From the NCBI GenBank assembly GCA_028688515.1, contig JAQTXZ010000001.1, positions 868,001-932,000 of the forward strand: a DNA stretch of 64,000 nucleotides, in the 5' to 3' direction. The DNA is from Patescibacteria group bacterium (GTDB taxonomy: Bacteria; Patescibacteriota; Patescibacteriia; 2-12-FULL-60-25). The notes under the pieces are model-generated. The model did not search any database, was not told the origin of the DNA, and saw nothing but the letters and a program-made list of their open reading frames with translations. Made by a program: the position numbers and the translations under genes. Positions 47,228 through 55,948 of this stretch are shown in pieces; position 1 is the stretch's first letter; every line of letters begins with the position of its first letter.

Positions 47228-47701
47228 TTAGTAGTAATGCCGCCAAGAGCTGAAGCTGCTGAGGGCCGGCAGCGCATGCCCACGGATGCATGCGCCGTCA
47301 ACATAATATGTCGTTGCATTGCACTTGTGGCAATATTCTCTTGAATGATTTTTGCACGGATCTCCGTTAAGACGCAGAGTCTTCTTCGTGCAAATGCTGC
47401 AGTACACGAACTCGTGGGCGGTACAGACGTCGTTTTTGTGCTGCGTGTAACGACCGCATACGTTGCAACGTATCTGCGCAACAGAGCTTGAACCGCGTTT
47501 GGATTCGTATCTTGCCATCAAGCTCTCGAGGATGCTCGCTGCTCTTTCGCCATCCGCCACCGCCGCAACAACTTCGTTGCGCAGCTTTGCCCGCAGCGCG
47601 TTACTCGAAGCCGCAAGCGAGCACTTGCGCCTCACCCGGCTCAACAGCGTACGCACGGCGCGTCTCTGGCTCTTACTGAAAACGTACGACGGCTTTGACA
47701 T
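47228..47701 (-). CDS. Unknown protein with zinc-ribbon-like cysteine repeats
   Basis: The 157-residue protein starts MSKPSYVFSKSQRRAVRTLL behind AAGGAGG. A basic helical N-terminus (about 1-75) is followed by three CxxC units (CNVCGRY, CSICTKK, CHKCNAT). Each is spaced by a Cys/His pair such as CTAHEF, CKNHSREY and CIRGHA. The pattern suggests three treble-clef or ribbon zinc sites and nucleic-acid or protein binding. No named family recognised. Confidence 0.7.
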   Translation of the reverse strand: MSKPSYVFSKSQRRAVRTLLSRVRRKCSLAASSNALRAKLRNEVVAAVADGERAASILESLMARYESKRGSSSVAQIRCNVCGRYTQHKNDVCTAHEFVYCSICTKKTLRLNGDPCKNHSREYCHKCNATTYYVDGACIRGHALPALSSFSSWRHYY

Positions 47702-47732
47702 GAGAAACCCTCCTTGCAGGTTGCGTGGCTCG

Positions 47733-47761
47733 ATATTGCTCTTGTACGTGTCGTCTGTCAA
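47733..47761 (-). promoter_or_regulatory. Sigma-70 promoter for 47701-47228
   Basis: TTGACA (47761-47756), 17-bp spacer, CAATAT. It overlaps the upstream region of the divergent CrtC-like gene. Confidence 0.6.
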
Positions 47762-47797
47762 ATACCCAACCTGCGTACAGCGTGATATTCTATCGGC

Positions 47798-48769
47798 ATG
47801 AAAAAGTCCGCGATTCATCTTCCACACGACGAAGGTGCGCACGACGATCCGATTGAATGGTGGTATTGGACGGCACAAGGTGCTGATTCCAAGGGCAGAT
47901 CATACGCAGTCATGTTTGCACTTTTTAAATTCGGCTTGCTTGGATTGGCGGAGGTTTATTTTACCCACTGGTTTGTGACGGATATTGAAAAGAAAAAATT
48001 CATACCGCACTTTAAAGTCTTTTGGAAGGGCTTGGAAGAGAACGGCTTGCGCCATCACAAATTGCATGCCAAAGAAAATAAAGATTTTTTGATGACCAAA
48101 GAGCGACATGGTTCGTTTCGTTTAAAAACGAAACAGTTCGATTTGCGTTTTATTCAATCCAAACCGATTATGCTTGTTGGTGGCGCCGGTTTTGTTGATT
48201 TAAAAACGGCTACGACGCACTATTACACGATTCCGCGCCTTGAGGTTAAAGGCAAGATTTTAATCAAAGGTAAAAAATTAAGTTTTAAAGGCTTGGGCTG
48301 GACCGACCATCAATGGAGTCCGTTAAATATTAAACCCGAGCACGCCTGGACATGGTTTTCGTTCCAACTGTCCGATGGCACGGATTTGCAGTGTTTTGAC
48401 TACGGCCGCACCAAGCGCGTACGCATGGCAACGATCTCCATGCCAAACGGCAGACAAAAAGTTTATAAAGACGTGCGTTTAACGCCGTTCGGGATCGCTT
48501 GGCACAGCAAAAAATCCGGCGCCAAATATCCGCTGGAATGGAAGATAGAAATTCCGAAAGCAAAAATCAAACTTACCTGCGGACCGAAACTGCAAAATCA
48601 AGAAATGATCCACGGGCCGTTCAGATATTGGGAAGGTCCGCTTTGGGCGCACGGCGAAATCGGACAAACGGCAGTGGAAGGCCACGGCTTTTTGGAGTTA
48701 AACGGCGTAACTTCCGACAAGAATATTTTTCAGATGCTGCGCAGTTTAATGTCGCGTAAAAAAAGTTAA
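47798..48769 (+). CDS. CrtC/AttH lipocalin-like domain protein
   Basis: The 323-residue protein starts MKKSAIHLPHDEGAHDDP and has the two-domain lipocalin layout of hydroxyneurosporene synthase (CrtC)/AttH. Motifs: IEWWYWTAQG, GLGWTDHQW, W-F-S-F-Q-L-S-D-G-T-D-L and a closing GHGFLELNGV. Carotenoid genes are not present, so a different hydrophobic ligand is likely. An extended -10 (TGATATTCT, 47783-47791) ends 6 nt before the ATG. Confidence 0.82.
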   Translation: MKKSAIHLPHDEGAHDDPIEWWYWTAQGADSKGRSYAVMFALFKFGLLGLAEVYFTHWFVTDIEKKKFIPHFKVFWKGLEENGLRHHKLHAKENKDFLMTKERHGSFRLKTKQFDLRFIQSKPIMLVGGAGFVDLKTATTHYYTIPRLEVKGKILIKGKKLSFKGLGWTDHQWSPLNIKPEHAWTWFSFQLSDGTDLQCFDYGRTKRVRMATISMPNGRQKVYKDVRLTPFGIAWHSKKSGAKYPLEWKIEIPKAKIKLTCGPKLQNQEMIHGPFRYWEGPLWAHGEIGQTAVEGHGFLELNGVTSDKNIFQMLRSLMSRKKS

Positions 48770-49801
48770 TCAACCTTTGCCGGACAAAATGCGGCGCAAA
48801 AAAATCAGATTATACAAAGCCATATTAAGCGGCAAATCCCATGTACCGATCAAATCAACCTGCTCCCCTCCCCAGCCCGCCTTAAAACGCGAAATTCCCT
48901 CCCAAGATTTTTTATACAGTGCCGAAGAAACATTTTGCGGATTAACTCCCCAAAAATCATATTTTTTTGCACCTTCCTGTTTGGCCGCCTTTATAGCGTC
49001 CCATTGCAAGGCATACGGCGCCATTGCCTGGCGCATCAAGTGAGAAGAGGCGCCGTAAAGATAAGTCACAGTTTGACCATACGAAATCTCGACGTTCGCG
49101 GCCAGCATCGCGCCGTTTAATTCCGCGACGCGCAATCGCGCCATCTTGGCTGCCGCGAGCGTCTGCAAAGTCTTGTAAACATAATCCGAAGAATGCTGCA
49201 CGAAGCCGGCGCGTTTTTCCGTCTCTGCCATCAATTGCAAAAAATGATCGATGTCTGCGGGATGTGCAGTGACACGAGTTTTCACTTCATGGCGTGCCGC
49301 GACCTTGATGTTATAGCGCGTTTTCTCATGCATGTCGCGCAGCAACTCATCCTCCGTTTTCGTCAAATCCAAAAGACGCGTACTTGCAGGACTGACTGCC
49401 AAACTGCGCAAAAAACGCGGCGGCAAATGTCTTTGCCGCGATTCGACTTTAATCGGCGGCTCTATGCGCCAAAATAAACTGCGCGGCAATTTGGACTTTT
49501 CCGCCATCAAGCTTACGAGATGAGAAATTACGGCGCGATATTTATCTTTATCGACTTTATGTGAAATGACCGGGCCGCGGGCCGCATACCAAAAACCCAA
49601 ACCCAGCGCCTTACGGCGATATTCGCCTTGCATTGCGCAAAGCCAATCGTCATTTTCATCCACCAATGCAAAACGCCGTATGGAATAACCCAAATGTTTA
49701 CGAAATTCGCCCCATGCCCAGGATTGCGTAAACTGCGTCCAAGGTTGGCGGAGTTGAAATATCTCCCAAGTTGTAGGATCGTTGGCTTCCAAGAGGTGCA
49801 T
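48770..49801 (-). CDS. FemX/FemAB peptidoglycan aminoacyltransferase
   Basis: The 343-residue protein adds amino acids from aminoacyl-tRNA to the peptidoglycan cross-bridge. Two GNAT-like halves are seen: TQSWAWGEFRKHLGYSIRR, GFWYAARGPVIS; then MHEKTRYNIKVAARHEV, YLYGASSHLMRQAMAPYALQW and YDFWGVNP, ending ISRFKAGWGGEQVDLIG. These are standard for FemX/lipid II:glycine transferases. The -10 (TATAGA) lies 9 nt before the ATG. Confidence 0.9.
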   Translation of the reverse strand: MHLLEANDPTTWEIFQLRQPWTQFTQSWAWGEFRKHLGYSIRRFALVDENDDWLCAMQGEYRRKALGLGFWYAARGPVISHKVDKDKYRAVISHLVSLMAEKSKLPRSLFWRIEPPIKVESRQRHLPPRFLRSLAVSPASTRLLDLTKTEDELLRDMHEKTRYNIKVAARHEVKTRVTAHPADIDHFLQLMAETEKRAGFVQHSSDYVYKTLQTLAAAKMARLRVAELNGAMLAANVEISYGQTVTYLYGASSHLMRQAMAPYALQWDAIKAAKQEGAKKYDFWGVNPQNVSSALYKKSWEGISRFKAGWGGEQVDLIGTWDLPLNMALYNLIFLRRILSGKG

Positions 49802-49840
49802 AAGAATGAGTCTATAAAGTCCTTAAAGTCATTTCTTTTT

Positions 49841-49937
49841 GTCATCCTCGCGGATGCGGGGATCCATTAAGATTAAGTTGAAACAAATTTATTTTATTGG
49901 ATCCCCGGGTCTCCGTATAACTTCGCCCGAGGATGAC
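49841..49937. repeat. Family D element, copy 7 (complete)
   Basis: GTCATCCTCGCGGATGCGGGGATCC, AT-rich centre, TTGGATCCCCGGGTCTCCG...CCCGAGGATGAC. Intergenic between femX and ruvA. Confidence 0.85.
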
Positions 49938-49959
49938 AAAGAAGGAATACGAAGAAGTG

Positions 49960-50517
49960 TTATTTACTCAAAAGTTTAAGTGCGGCGCGGACGCGGTCGG
50001 AAGAAGAGCCTTGTTCCGGAGCGATATGCTTGGCGGCCTCACGAGCTTGATAAGCCGTGTAACCCAAGTTGGTGAGCGTCTCGATCAATTCACGATCAGT
50101 GTCCGCAACGACGCCAACTTCCACTAACTTGCCTTTGAGTTCAAGCACGATTTTTTGCGCCGTCTTTTTGCCGATGCCTTGCAACGACGCAAGCCAATCC
50201 GCATCGCCCTGCGCCAAGCGAGAACGCAGACTTTCGAGCGGCGCAGCGGCACAGACTGCGAGCGCAACTTTTGGACCGACACCGGACACGCTTAAAAGTT
50301 GCTCAAAAAAATCCAGTTCATCCATTGTCAAAAACGCATAAAGATCATCCGCGTCTTCGCGAATATGTTCGTGAATATAAACTCGTCTTTCGACTCCGAC
50401 CGTCAATGCGGACAAAGTTCCGGTGTGTGCACGCAAACGATAACCGATTCCGCCGACTTCCAAAATAAAAAAATCCAAAAAAATTTCCGCAACATGACCA
50501 CGCAAAGTGACTATCAT
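49960..50517 (-). CDS. ruvA: Holliday junction helicase subunit RuvA
   Basis: The 185-residue protein starts MIVTLRGHVAEIFLDFFILEV. The OB fold (1-62) is followed by HhH motifs (LLSVSGVGPKVALAV and LQGIGKKTAQKIVLELKGK). The C-terminal RuvB-contacting domain has LTNLGYTAYQAREAAKHI. RuvA targets RuvB to four-way junctions. ruvB and ruvC are not in this window. Confidence 0.95.
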   Translation of the reverse strand: MIVTLRGHVAEIFLDFFILEVGGIGYRLRAHTGTLSALTVGVERRVYIHEHIREDADDLYAFLTMDELDFFEQLLSVSGVGPKVALAVCAAAPLESLRSRLAQGDADWLASLQGIGKKTAQKIVLELKGKLVEVGVVADTDRELIETLTNLGYTAYQAREAAKHIAPEQGSSSDRVRAALKLLSK

Positions 50518-50523
50518 AACGGC

Positions 50524-50560
50524 AATATCGTACCACGTACAACGTACCGCGTACAACGTT
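50524..50560. repeat. Family E repeat upstream of ruvA
   Basis: CGTACCACGTACAACGTACCGCGTACAACG, four ACGTAC-type words. Confidence 0.7.
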
Positions 50561-50574
50561 TCGGATTATAAAAA

Positions 50575-50613
50575 AAGAGACTCCCGAGCTGAAAGGACAT
50601 CAGCTGGGAGTCA
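50575..50613 (-). terminator. Terminator of the kinase gene
   Basis: Minus strand: GACTCCC-a-GCTGA, loop, TCAGC-tc-GGGAGTC, TCTTTTTTT. It overlaps the gene's stop codon region. Confidence 0.85.
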
Positions 50614-52410
50614 TTGATTGATGGGCGGCGGAGCGCCCGGAGGCAGGCCGTCGCCTCCCATCCAAGTATCTGCCCCTGTTGCTGTTGTGGGGCGAGTTCT
50701 GGTGGGAGTGACGGTGGGTGCGGCGGGACGCACAGTCCTTGCGGGCTGTGCGGGGATTGTGTAGGTGGGCGGAACGTAGACGGGTGGCTTAGGCGCCGCA
50801 GTTGCATACACTGTGGGTTGCGCTGTCGCAGACACTGGCGTTGCAGCAGGCGCCGGCTCGTTAACCGTCTTAGTCGCCGGTTCATCTTGACCGGCAACAT
50901 ACGGCAACCAGGTGTTGACCGTCAAAGCCATAGCTATGGCGACGGCGCAAAGCAGCGCCAACAGCATGATCAAGCCGGCAGACGGGCGTCCTCCAAGCTC
51001 TGAAGCCGGAGGCTGAGTCGCAATCTGCGACTGAGGCACGTACCCAGCCTGAGCCTGCTGAACAGCGCTCACCACCGGCGGAGGCAACGGATCAGGCTGC
51101 GAAACCGGCTGCTCGTAGGACATGATCGCCTGCGGGGTAGACGGGTAAGTCTCTCGCACGACCATTACTTTCGGCACTTGAGCGACGCCGACCGCTCTCG
51201 GCTTGCGATATGGAATATGCGCGGCGTCCGAAGGACGGCTAGCCGGCGAAGCTTCCTGCGCGATGATCACCTTGGCCCGCTTGACCGGCGCGGGTTGAGC
51301 CGGCAATTCAAACGTCTGCTCAAAGAACTGCTCAGTCGGCGACGACGCTTGCCGTGCCGGCGGCGCATCTTGCGTCTCCGCAAACTTGTCCACCTGAGGC
51401 GGGCGCGAGGAGATGGGCGTGAACGAAAGCTGCGTCTCGGCCAACTCCAACCTCTGAACATCGTCGCGTAAGGCTGTCAGAATCCGCAGCACTTCGTCCG
51501 CAGACGGACGAAGCACTGGGTCTGGATTCAAACCAAGCTTAATGGCGTTGATAAGCGAAGGTGGCGTGCCTGTACAGTACCGCTCCACCGGATCGATTTC
51601 CACCCGCCCAGCCTTGATCAACTGCCAAAGGTCGACGCAGTCTTGCGCCGTGTCGAGACGATGCGAGGAATACGGCAGGCAACCCGTAACCGCCTCGTAA
51701 GCAGTCACAATCAGGCTCCATACGTCGCTCGCAGAAACAGCTTTGCCGAATCCTTGCTCCCACGACATGTAACCCAGCGATCCGAGCGTCTGGCCCGTGC
51801 TGGTCAACTTGCGCAGCCTATTGCTATCCGAATCCTTGGCAGTGCCAAAATCAGAGACCTCAGCAAGGAACGATCCGTCGCCCTGCTCGACGAGCAAGAT
51901 ATTGCTCGGTTTGAGATCGCGGTGAATCACTCCCCTGTCGTGAATGTAGACCAACGCACTTGCGACCTGAACCAAAATGTCCAAGGCCATTGCCATCGGT
52001 ACGCACGATCCGCGATAGAGTCCTTTGTGCAACACGGATGCCGTGCGATACATCTCGATCAAGTGCCAAAGGTTGAACCCTCCGGGCACCCATTCGAGCA
52101 CCACAATCTCTTCCGTACTGGAAGCGTCGGGTGGAATGATCTCGACCCCATTGTGTTGCTTGTGTGAGGTCACACTCTCAACTCCGTACATCTTGAGGAT
52201 GTTGGGATGGTCAAGCATGGCATGTACATCCGCCTCTTGCTTGAAGCGCGCACGAATGTGGGCGTTGCTGCCCACGAGAGGCTGCTTGATGGCGACGTCG
52301 TGACAAGCAGCCTCGTCCCACGCGTGGTAGACCCTGGCCTGACCCCCGTCCATCGGGGCGTCTTGCGAAATGACGTACCTGTTATTCAACTTTGCACCCG
52401 GATGGAACAT
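50611..52410 (-). CDS. Membrane-anchored Ser/Thr protein kinase
   Basis: The 599-residue protein starts MFHPGAKLNNRYVISQD behind GGAGG. It has a Hanks-type kinase domain at about 12-325: Lys42 in VAIKQ, IHRDLKPSNILL near 155-165, VSDFGTAKD, and GSLGYMSWEQ for the usual GTxxYMAPE. The glycine loop is degenerate (MDGGQARVY). A long Pro/Ala/Gln-rich juxtamembrane region, one membrane helix (about 475-500) and a Pro/Thr-rich external tail follow, with no PASTA domain. Such kinases sense the surface and phosphorylate cell-wall or division proteins. Substrates are unknown. Confidence 0.9.
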   Translation of the reverse strand: MFHPGAKLNNRYVISQDAPMDGGQARVYHAWDEAACHDVAIKQPLVGSNAHIRARFKQEADVHAMLDHPNILKMYGVESVTSHKQHNGVEIIPPDASSTEEIVVLEWVPGGFNLWHLIEMYRTASVLHKGLYRGSCVPMAMALDILVQVASALVYIHDRGVIHRDLKPSNILLVEQGDGSFLAEVSDFGTAKDSDSNRLRKLTSTGQTLGSLGYMSWEQGFGKAVSASDVWSLIVTAYEAVTGCLPYSSHRLDTAQDCVDLWQLIKAGRVEIDPVERYCTGTPPSLINAIKLGLNPDPVLRPSADEVLRILTALRDDVQRLELAETQLSFTPISSRPPQVDKFAETQDAPPARQASSPTEQFFEQTFELPAQPAPVKRAKVIIAQEASPASRPSDAAHIPYRKPRAVGVAQVPKVMVVRETYPSTPQAIMSYEQPVSQPDPLPPPVVSAVQQAQAGYVPQSQIATQPPASELGGRPSAGLIMLLALLCAVAIAMALTVNTWLPYVAGQDEPATKTVNEPAPAATPVSATAQPTVYATAAPKPPVYVPPTYTIPAQPARTVRPAAPTVTPTRTRPTTATGADTWMGGDGLPPGAPPPINQ

Positions 52411-52488
52411 GAGGACCTCCAATGTCCGTAAATTGTCGAATCTGCACCCTTTGCCGTCAACCCATTTGGCAGACAAAAGGAATACGTT

Positions 52489-52517
52489 AACCTACACGTT
52501 TTTGTGACGTTTGTCAA
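52489..52517 (-). promoter_or_regulatory. Sigma-70 promoter of the kinase gene
   Basis: TTGACA (52517-52512), 17-bp spacer, TAGGTT (52494-52489); leader of about 70 nt. Confidence 0.7.
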
Positions 52518-52562
52518 CCGTAAAAACGCCGAAATATGGGTTTATGGGTTGATTTGTTAAAA

Positions 52563-52592
52563 AGTAGAGACGCCCTCGGAGGGCGTCTCTAC
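52563..52592 (-). terminator. Terminator of ileS (family C variant hairpin)
   Basis: GTAGAGACGCCC, loop, GGGCGTCTCTAC, then TTTTT on the minus strand. The arms match the dispersed family C repeat, so the repeat has been taken over as a terminator. Confidence 0.8.
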
Positions 52593-52617
52593 AAAACAAT
52601 GTATAATTGTTATTGCG

Positions 52618-55600
52618 TTATTTAAGCGAAATTTTGACCTTTTTGCCGTCCCATTTCATATCCTCTCCCTCGAAATCTTCCGTTAACTCAACGACCTCGA
52701 TAGACTCAGCCTTGCTCTCTTTGGATAGATCATCCTGCAGATCCTTAATCCAAGCCGTAAGCTCCGCATCGTCCGATGCGATTTTGAGTTTAACCGTATC
52801 GCTAGGCGTTAAACCGGACTGTTTGCGCAGTTGCATGATATTGCGCGTCATTTCGCGGTAAAAACCTTTCTTTTTGAGCTCCGGCGTCAAAACGGTATCA
52901 AGCTCAACCATCCAATCTTGCGGTTGGTTTGGATCGCCGGCAGCGAGCAAAACTTTTTCAACATTCAGCTCATCTCGAATCAAGGCCAGCAAATCTGTTC
53001 TTTGCGAAAGTCTGGCTTGTTCCGCCGACGCTTTAAAACCCACAGAGATGGATGCCAAAGCCTGTCTGACCGGAAGTTTAGCCGCAACTCGAGCTTCGAG
53101 ACCGGCCGTGACAACATTGCGCACCCATTCCATGTCAGACTCCAAGCGTTCATCAATCGTGCCTTCGTCAACCTTTGGCCAACGATCCAAGTGTACTGAC
53201 ATTTTGCCGCCTTCCAAATCCTGATAAAGACGCTCGGCAAAAAACGGCATAAACGGCGCGAGCAATTTTGCCAATTCAAGCAGCACCTCGCGCAAAGTGC
53301 GCAATGCATCGTATGAATCATCCGCATCGAGCGTCTGCTTCATGCGTTCGCGCGAGCGGCGCAGCCACCAAGTTGAAAGATCGTCGACAAAAGGACGAAC
53401 CGGGCGAAGCGCGCCCGCCAAATCATAACCGTTCATCTTTTCCGTAACATTTTTTGCCAAACCTTGCATGCGCGAAAAAATCCATCGGTCCAAAACCTGC
53501 ATACTGTGCGGCTTCTGTATTTCGATGCGCTTACCCTCCGCATAAGTCAAATAAAACTGGCGCACATTCCATAAGATGCCAAGCACCGAACGCTGCAACT
53601 GCGCACACTCCTCGTCCGAAAAATTGATCGCTTCCGCTGCCATGACATTTGAGGAAAGCAGATACATGCGTAGAGCATCCGCGCCGTATTTATCCATTAT
53701 CTCGTAAGGATCCGTGTAATTTTTCAGCGACTTGGACATTTTTTTGCCGTCCGCCGCAAGTATCATGCCGGTTGCCACAATATTTTTTGCGGCAGGTTTG
53801 CCAAACAGGCCGGATGACATCACGTGCATGTTATAAAACCAGCCGCGGGTTTGATCTTGCGCTTCGCCCACAAAATCCGCCGGAAAATGCGCTTCGAATT
53901 TTTCGCGGTTTTCAAAAGGATAATGCACTGACGCATACGGCATGCTGCCGGATTCGAGCCAACAATCGAAAGTAAAAATAGTACGCTTCATCACGCCGCC
54001 ACATTCGCATTTGAATTCCACCAAGTCAATGCCCGGGCGATGCATGTCCCAATCTTTTGTCAGATGTCCGCCGGCCGCTTCTTTTAGTTCCGCCATCGAA
54101 CCGATGACTTTTCGTTCAGCGCAAGATTCGCATTCCCAAACCGGCATCGGCGCGCCCCAATATCTTGTGCGGGAAATATTCCATTCGGGCGCGGAGCTTA
54201 AACCATTGCCAAAACGACCTTCCTTAAAAGATTCGGGCACCCAGTGAATTTTTTTTGCCGCATCCAACATCTTTGGGCGAAGTTTGTCGATGCTTACAAA
54301 CCAAGCTGTCTGCGCCTTGTAGATGAGAAGAGTTTTGCAGCGATAACATTCCGGAACGCTGTGCGTGATTTTTTGATTAGTGACGAGCAATCCGCGTTTT
54401 TCCAAATCTGCGATCACGAGCGGATCAGCCTGCTTGATCGGTAAGCCCGCAAACGGACCAGTTTCCGGCATCATCTTTCCTTCATCATCCACGGTAAGCA
54501 AGACCGGAAGTTTGTGAATTTTTGATGCGTTAAAATCATCTTCGCCAAAAGCCGGCGCCGTGTGCACCAAGCCCGTTCCATCTTCCGCGCTAACATAAGG
54601 CATGTCTACCACGCGATACCCTTTTGCAAAATCGTCCTGCGTCCTGCGTCCCAATCGTCCTGCGTCACGATCACCATCCTCGACGTGCGACGTGGGACGT
54701 GCGATGTGGGACGATTCGTATAAAGGTTCATACTCCCATCCCACCATCTCCTTGCCTTCGAGACGACGCTCGACATGCATTGCCTCCGCTTCCGGATTCT
54801 CATCGCTCAAATCCTCGCGGATATAATCTTTAAGAACTTCTGCCTTGCGCGACTCGGCAACAATCCAATACTCGTCTTTTTCCGGAATGTGAATTTTGAG
54901 ATAAGCCAAATCAGGATTGACGGCAATCGCGGTATTGGCCGGCAATGTCCAGGGCGTTGTTGTCCATGCCAGCAAATAAGTTTTGTCCTGACCTATGACT
55001 TTGAATTTGACAGTGATGGCCGGATCTTCCTCATCGCGATACGAATGACCCATGGTGACCTCGGAGTTTGAGAGCGGGGTTGAGCAGCGCGGGCAATAAA
55101 GCGACACGCGAAAATCTTTGTAGACCAAGCCCTTTTTGTAGAGTTCAGAAAAAGCCCACCAAACCGATTCGATATAAGAGTCGTCCATGGTTTTGTAGGC
55201 GTGATCCATATCCACCCAACGTCCGAAACGGCGGATATATTTGCGCCACTCTTTGTCATACATCAAAACGGTCGAGCGGCAGGCGGCGTTAAATTTGTCG
55301 ACGCCGTATTCCAAAATTTCGCGGCGCGAGTTTAGGCCCAAATCTTTTTCTATCATGTTTTCGATCGGCATACCGTGGCAATCCCAACCCCAAACGCGAT
55401 CCACGCGATAACCGTTCATGGTCCAATATCGCGGCACCGCGTCTTTTAACGCGCTCTGCAAAAGATGCCCATGATGAGGAAGACCTGTTGCAAACGGAGG
55501 ACCGTCGTAAAAAACAAAAAGTTTATTCTCGGGACGTTCTTCAATCGAACGCTCAAAAATCTTATGTTTGTCCCAAAATTCGAGGATCTCCTCCTCCATC

Positions 55601-55647
55601 TTTGGAAAATCCGGACGCGCGGACGGCGTCTGTTCTAGCTTTGTCAT
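52618..55647 (-). CDS. ileS: Isoleucyl-tRNA synthetase with a repeat insertion in the editing domain
   Basis: The 1009-residue class I synthetase starts MTKLEQTPSARPDFPKMEEE. The HIGH motif reads GLPHHGHLL and the KMSKS loop is intact in KKMSKSLKNY. It has the architecture of the type with a long C-terminal end also found in eukaryotes. The CP1 editing domain keeps GTGLVHTAPAFGEDDF. About 25 extra residues (about 312-337, ARPTSHVEDGDRDAGRLGRR) between YEPLYESS and YRVVDMPYV are repeat-encoded. A TATAAT box (55659-55654) lies 6 nt before the ATG, suggesting a leaderless mRNA. Confidence 0.95.
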   Translation of the reverse strand: MTKLEQTPSARPDFPKMEEEILEFWDKHKIFERSIEERPENKLFVFYDGPPFATGLPHHGHLLQSALKDAVPRYWTMNGYRVDRVWGWDCHGMPIENMIEKDLGLNSRREILEYGVDKFNAACRSTVLMYDKEWRKYIRRFGRWVDMDHAYKTMDDSYIESVWWAFSELYKKGLVYKDFRVSLYCPRCSTPLSNSEVTMGHSYRDEEDPAITVKFKVIGQDKTYLLAWTTTPWTLPANTAIAVNPDLAYLKIHIPEKDEYWIVAESRKAEVLKDYIREDLSDENPEAEAMHVERRLEGKEMVGWEYEPLYESSHIARPTSHVEDGDRDAGRLGRRTQDDFAKGYRVVDMPYVSAEDGTGLVHTAPAFGEDDFNASKIHKLPVLLTVDDEGKMMPETGPFAGLPIKQADPLVIADLEKRGLLVTNQKITHSVPECYRCKTLLIYKAQTAWFVSIDKLRPKMLDAAKKIHWVPESFKEGRFGNGLSSAPEWNISRTRYWGAPMPVWECESCAERKVIGSMAELKEAAGGHLTKDWDMHRPGIDLVEFKCECGGVMKRTIFTFDCWLESGSMPYASVHYPFENREKFEAHFPADFVGEAQDQTRGWFYNMHVMSSGLFGKPAAKNIVATGMILAADGKKMSKSLKNYTDPYEIMDKYGADALRMYLLSSNVMAAEAINFSDEECAQLQRSVLGILWNVRQFYLTYAEGKRIEIQKPHSMQVLDRWIFSRMQGLAKNVTEKMNGYDLAGALRPVRPFVDDLSTWWLRRSRERMKQTLDADDSYDALRTLREVLLELAKLLAPFMPFFAERLYQDLEGGKMSVHLDRWPKVDEGTIDERLESDMEWVRNVVTAGLEARVAAKLPVRQALASISVGFKASAEQARLSQRTDLLALIRDELNVEKVLLAAGDPNQPQDWMVELDTVLTPELKKKGFYREMTRNIMQLRKQSGLTPSDTVKLKIASDDAELTAWIKDLQDDLSKESKAESIEVVELTEDFEGEDMKWDGKKVKISLK
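54637..54712. repeat. In-frame family E-like repeat inside ileS
   Basis: GTCCTGCGTCCTGCGTCCC and GACGTGCGACGTGGGACGTGC words in mirror arrangement, in frame in the CP1 region. Confidence 0.75.
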
Positions 55648-55689
55648 ACGCGCATTATATTGACTTAAAAAACGACAACGGTCAAACGA

Positions 55690-55936
55690 GCAACTCCCTC
55701 TATCCGTCCCTCGCTTTTAACTTATGCTCGGGACACCTTTCCCCCGTCAGACGAGGGAAAGGAGTTAATGAGTTATTCTGTAGAGACGCAAAATATTGCG
55801 TCTAACTAATTAACTTAATAACCCACCTTTCCCCTGTTCGACGGGGGAAAGGCTCCCCCGCAATATAATCAAAATGAGGGGGTGGATAGAGGGCGTTCGG
55901 CCGATCATACATGACGCAGTACGTTGCACGTGGTAC
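55690..55936. repeat. Composite repeat E-B-C-B, copy 2 (inverted)
   Basis: The reverse complement matches 18640-18880 nearly throughout: CCCTCTATCCACCCCCTCA, GGGGGAGCCTTTCCCCC, AATTAGTTAGACGCAA, CTCCTTTCCCTCGTCTGACG. It fills the 301-bp gap between ileS and rpiB. No gene inside. Confidence 0.85.
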
Positions 55937-55948
55937 TTTATGTTATAT

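Noticed and set aside
55874-55948. N-terminal extension of rpiB starting MRGWIEGVRP
   Set aside because: It is translated repeat DNA upstream of the conserved start MQLYLAADHAG.
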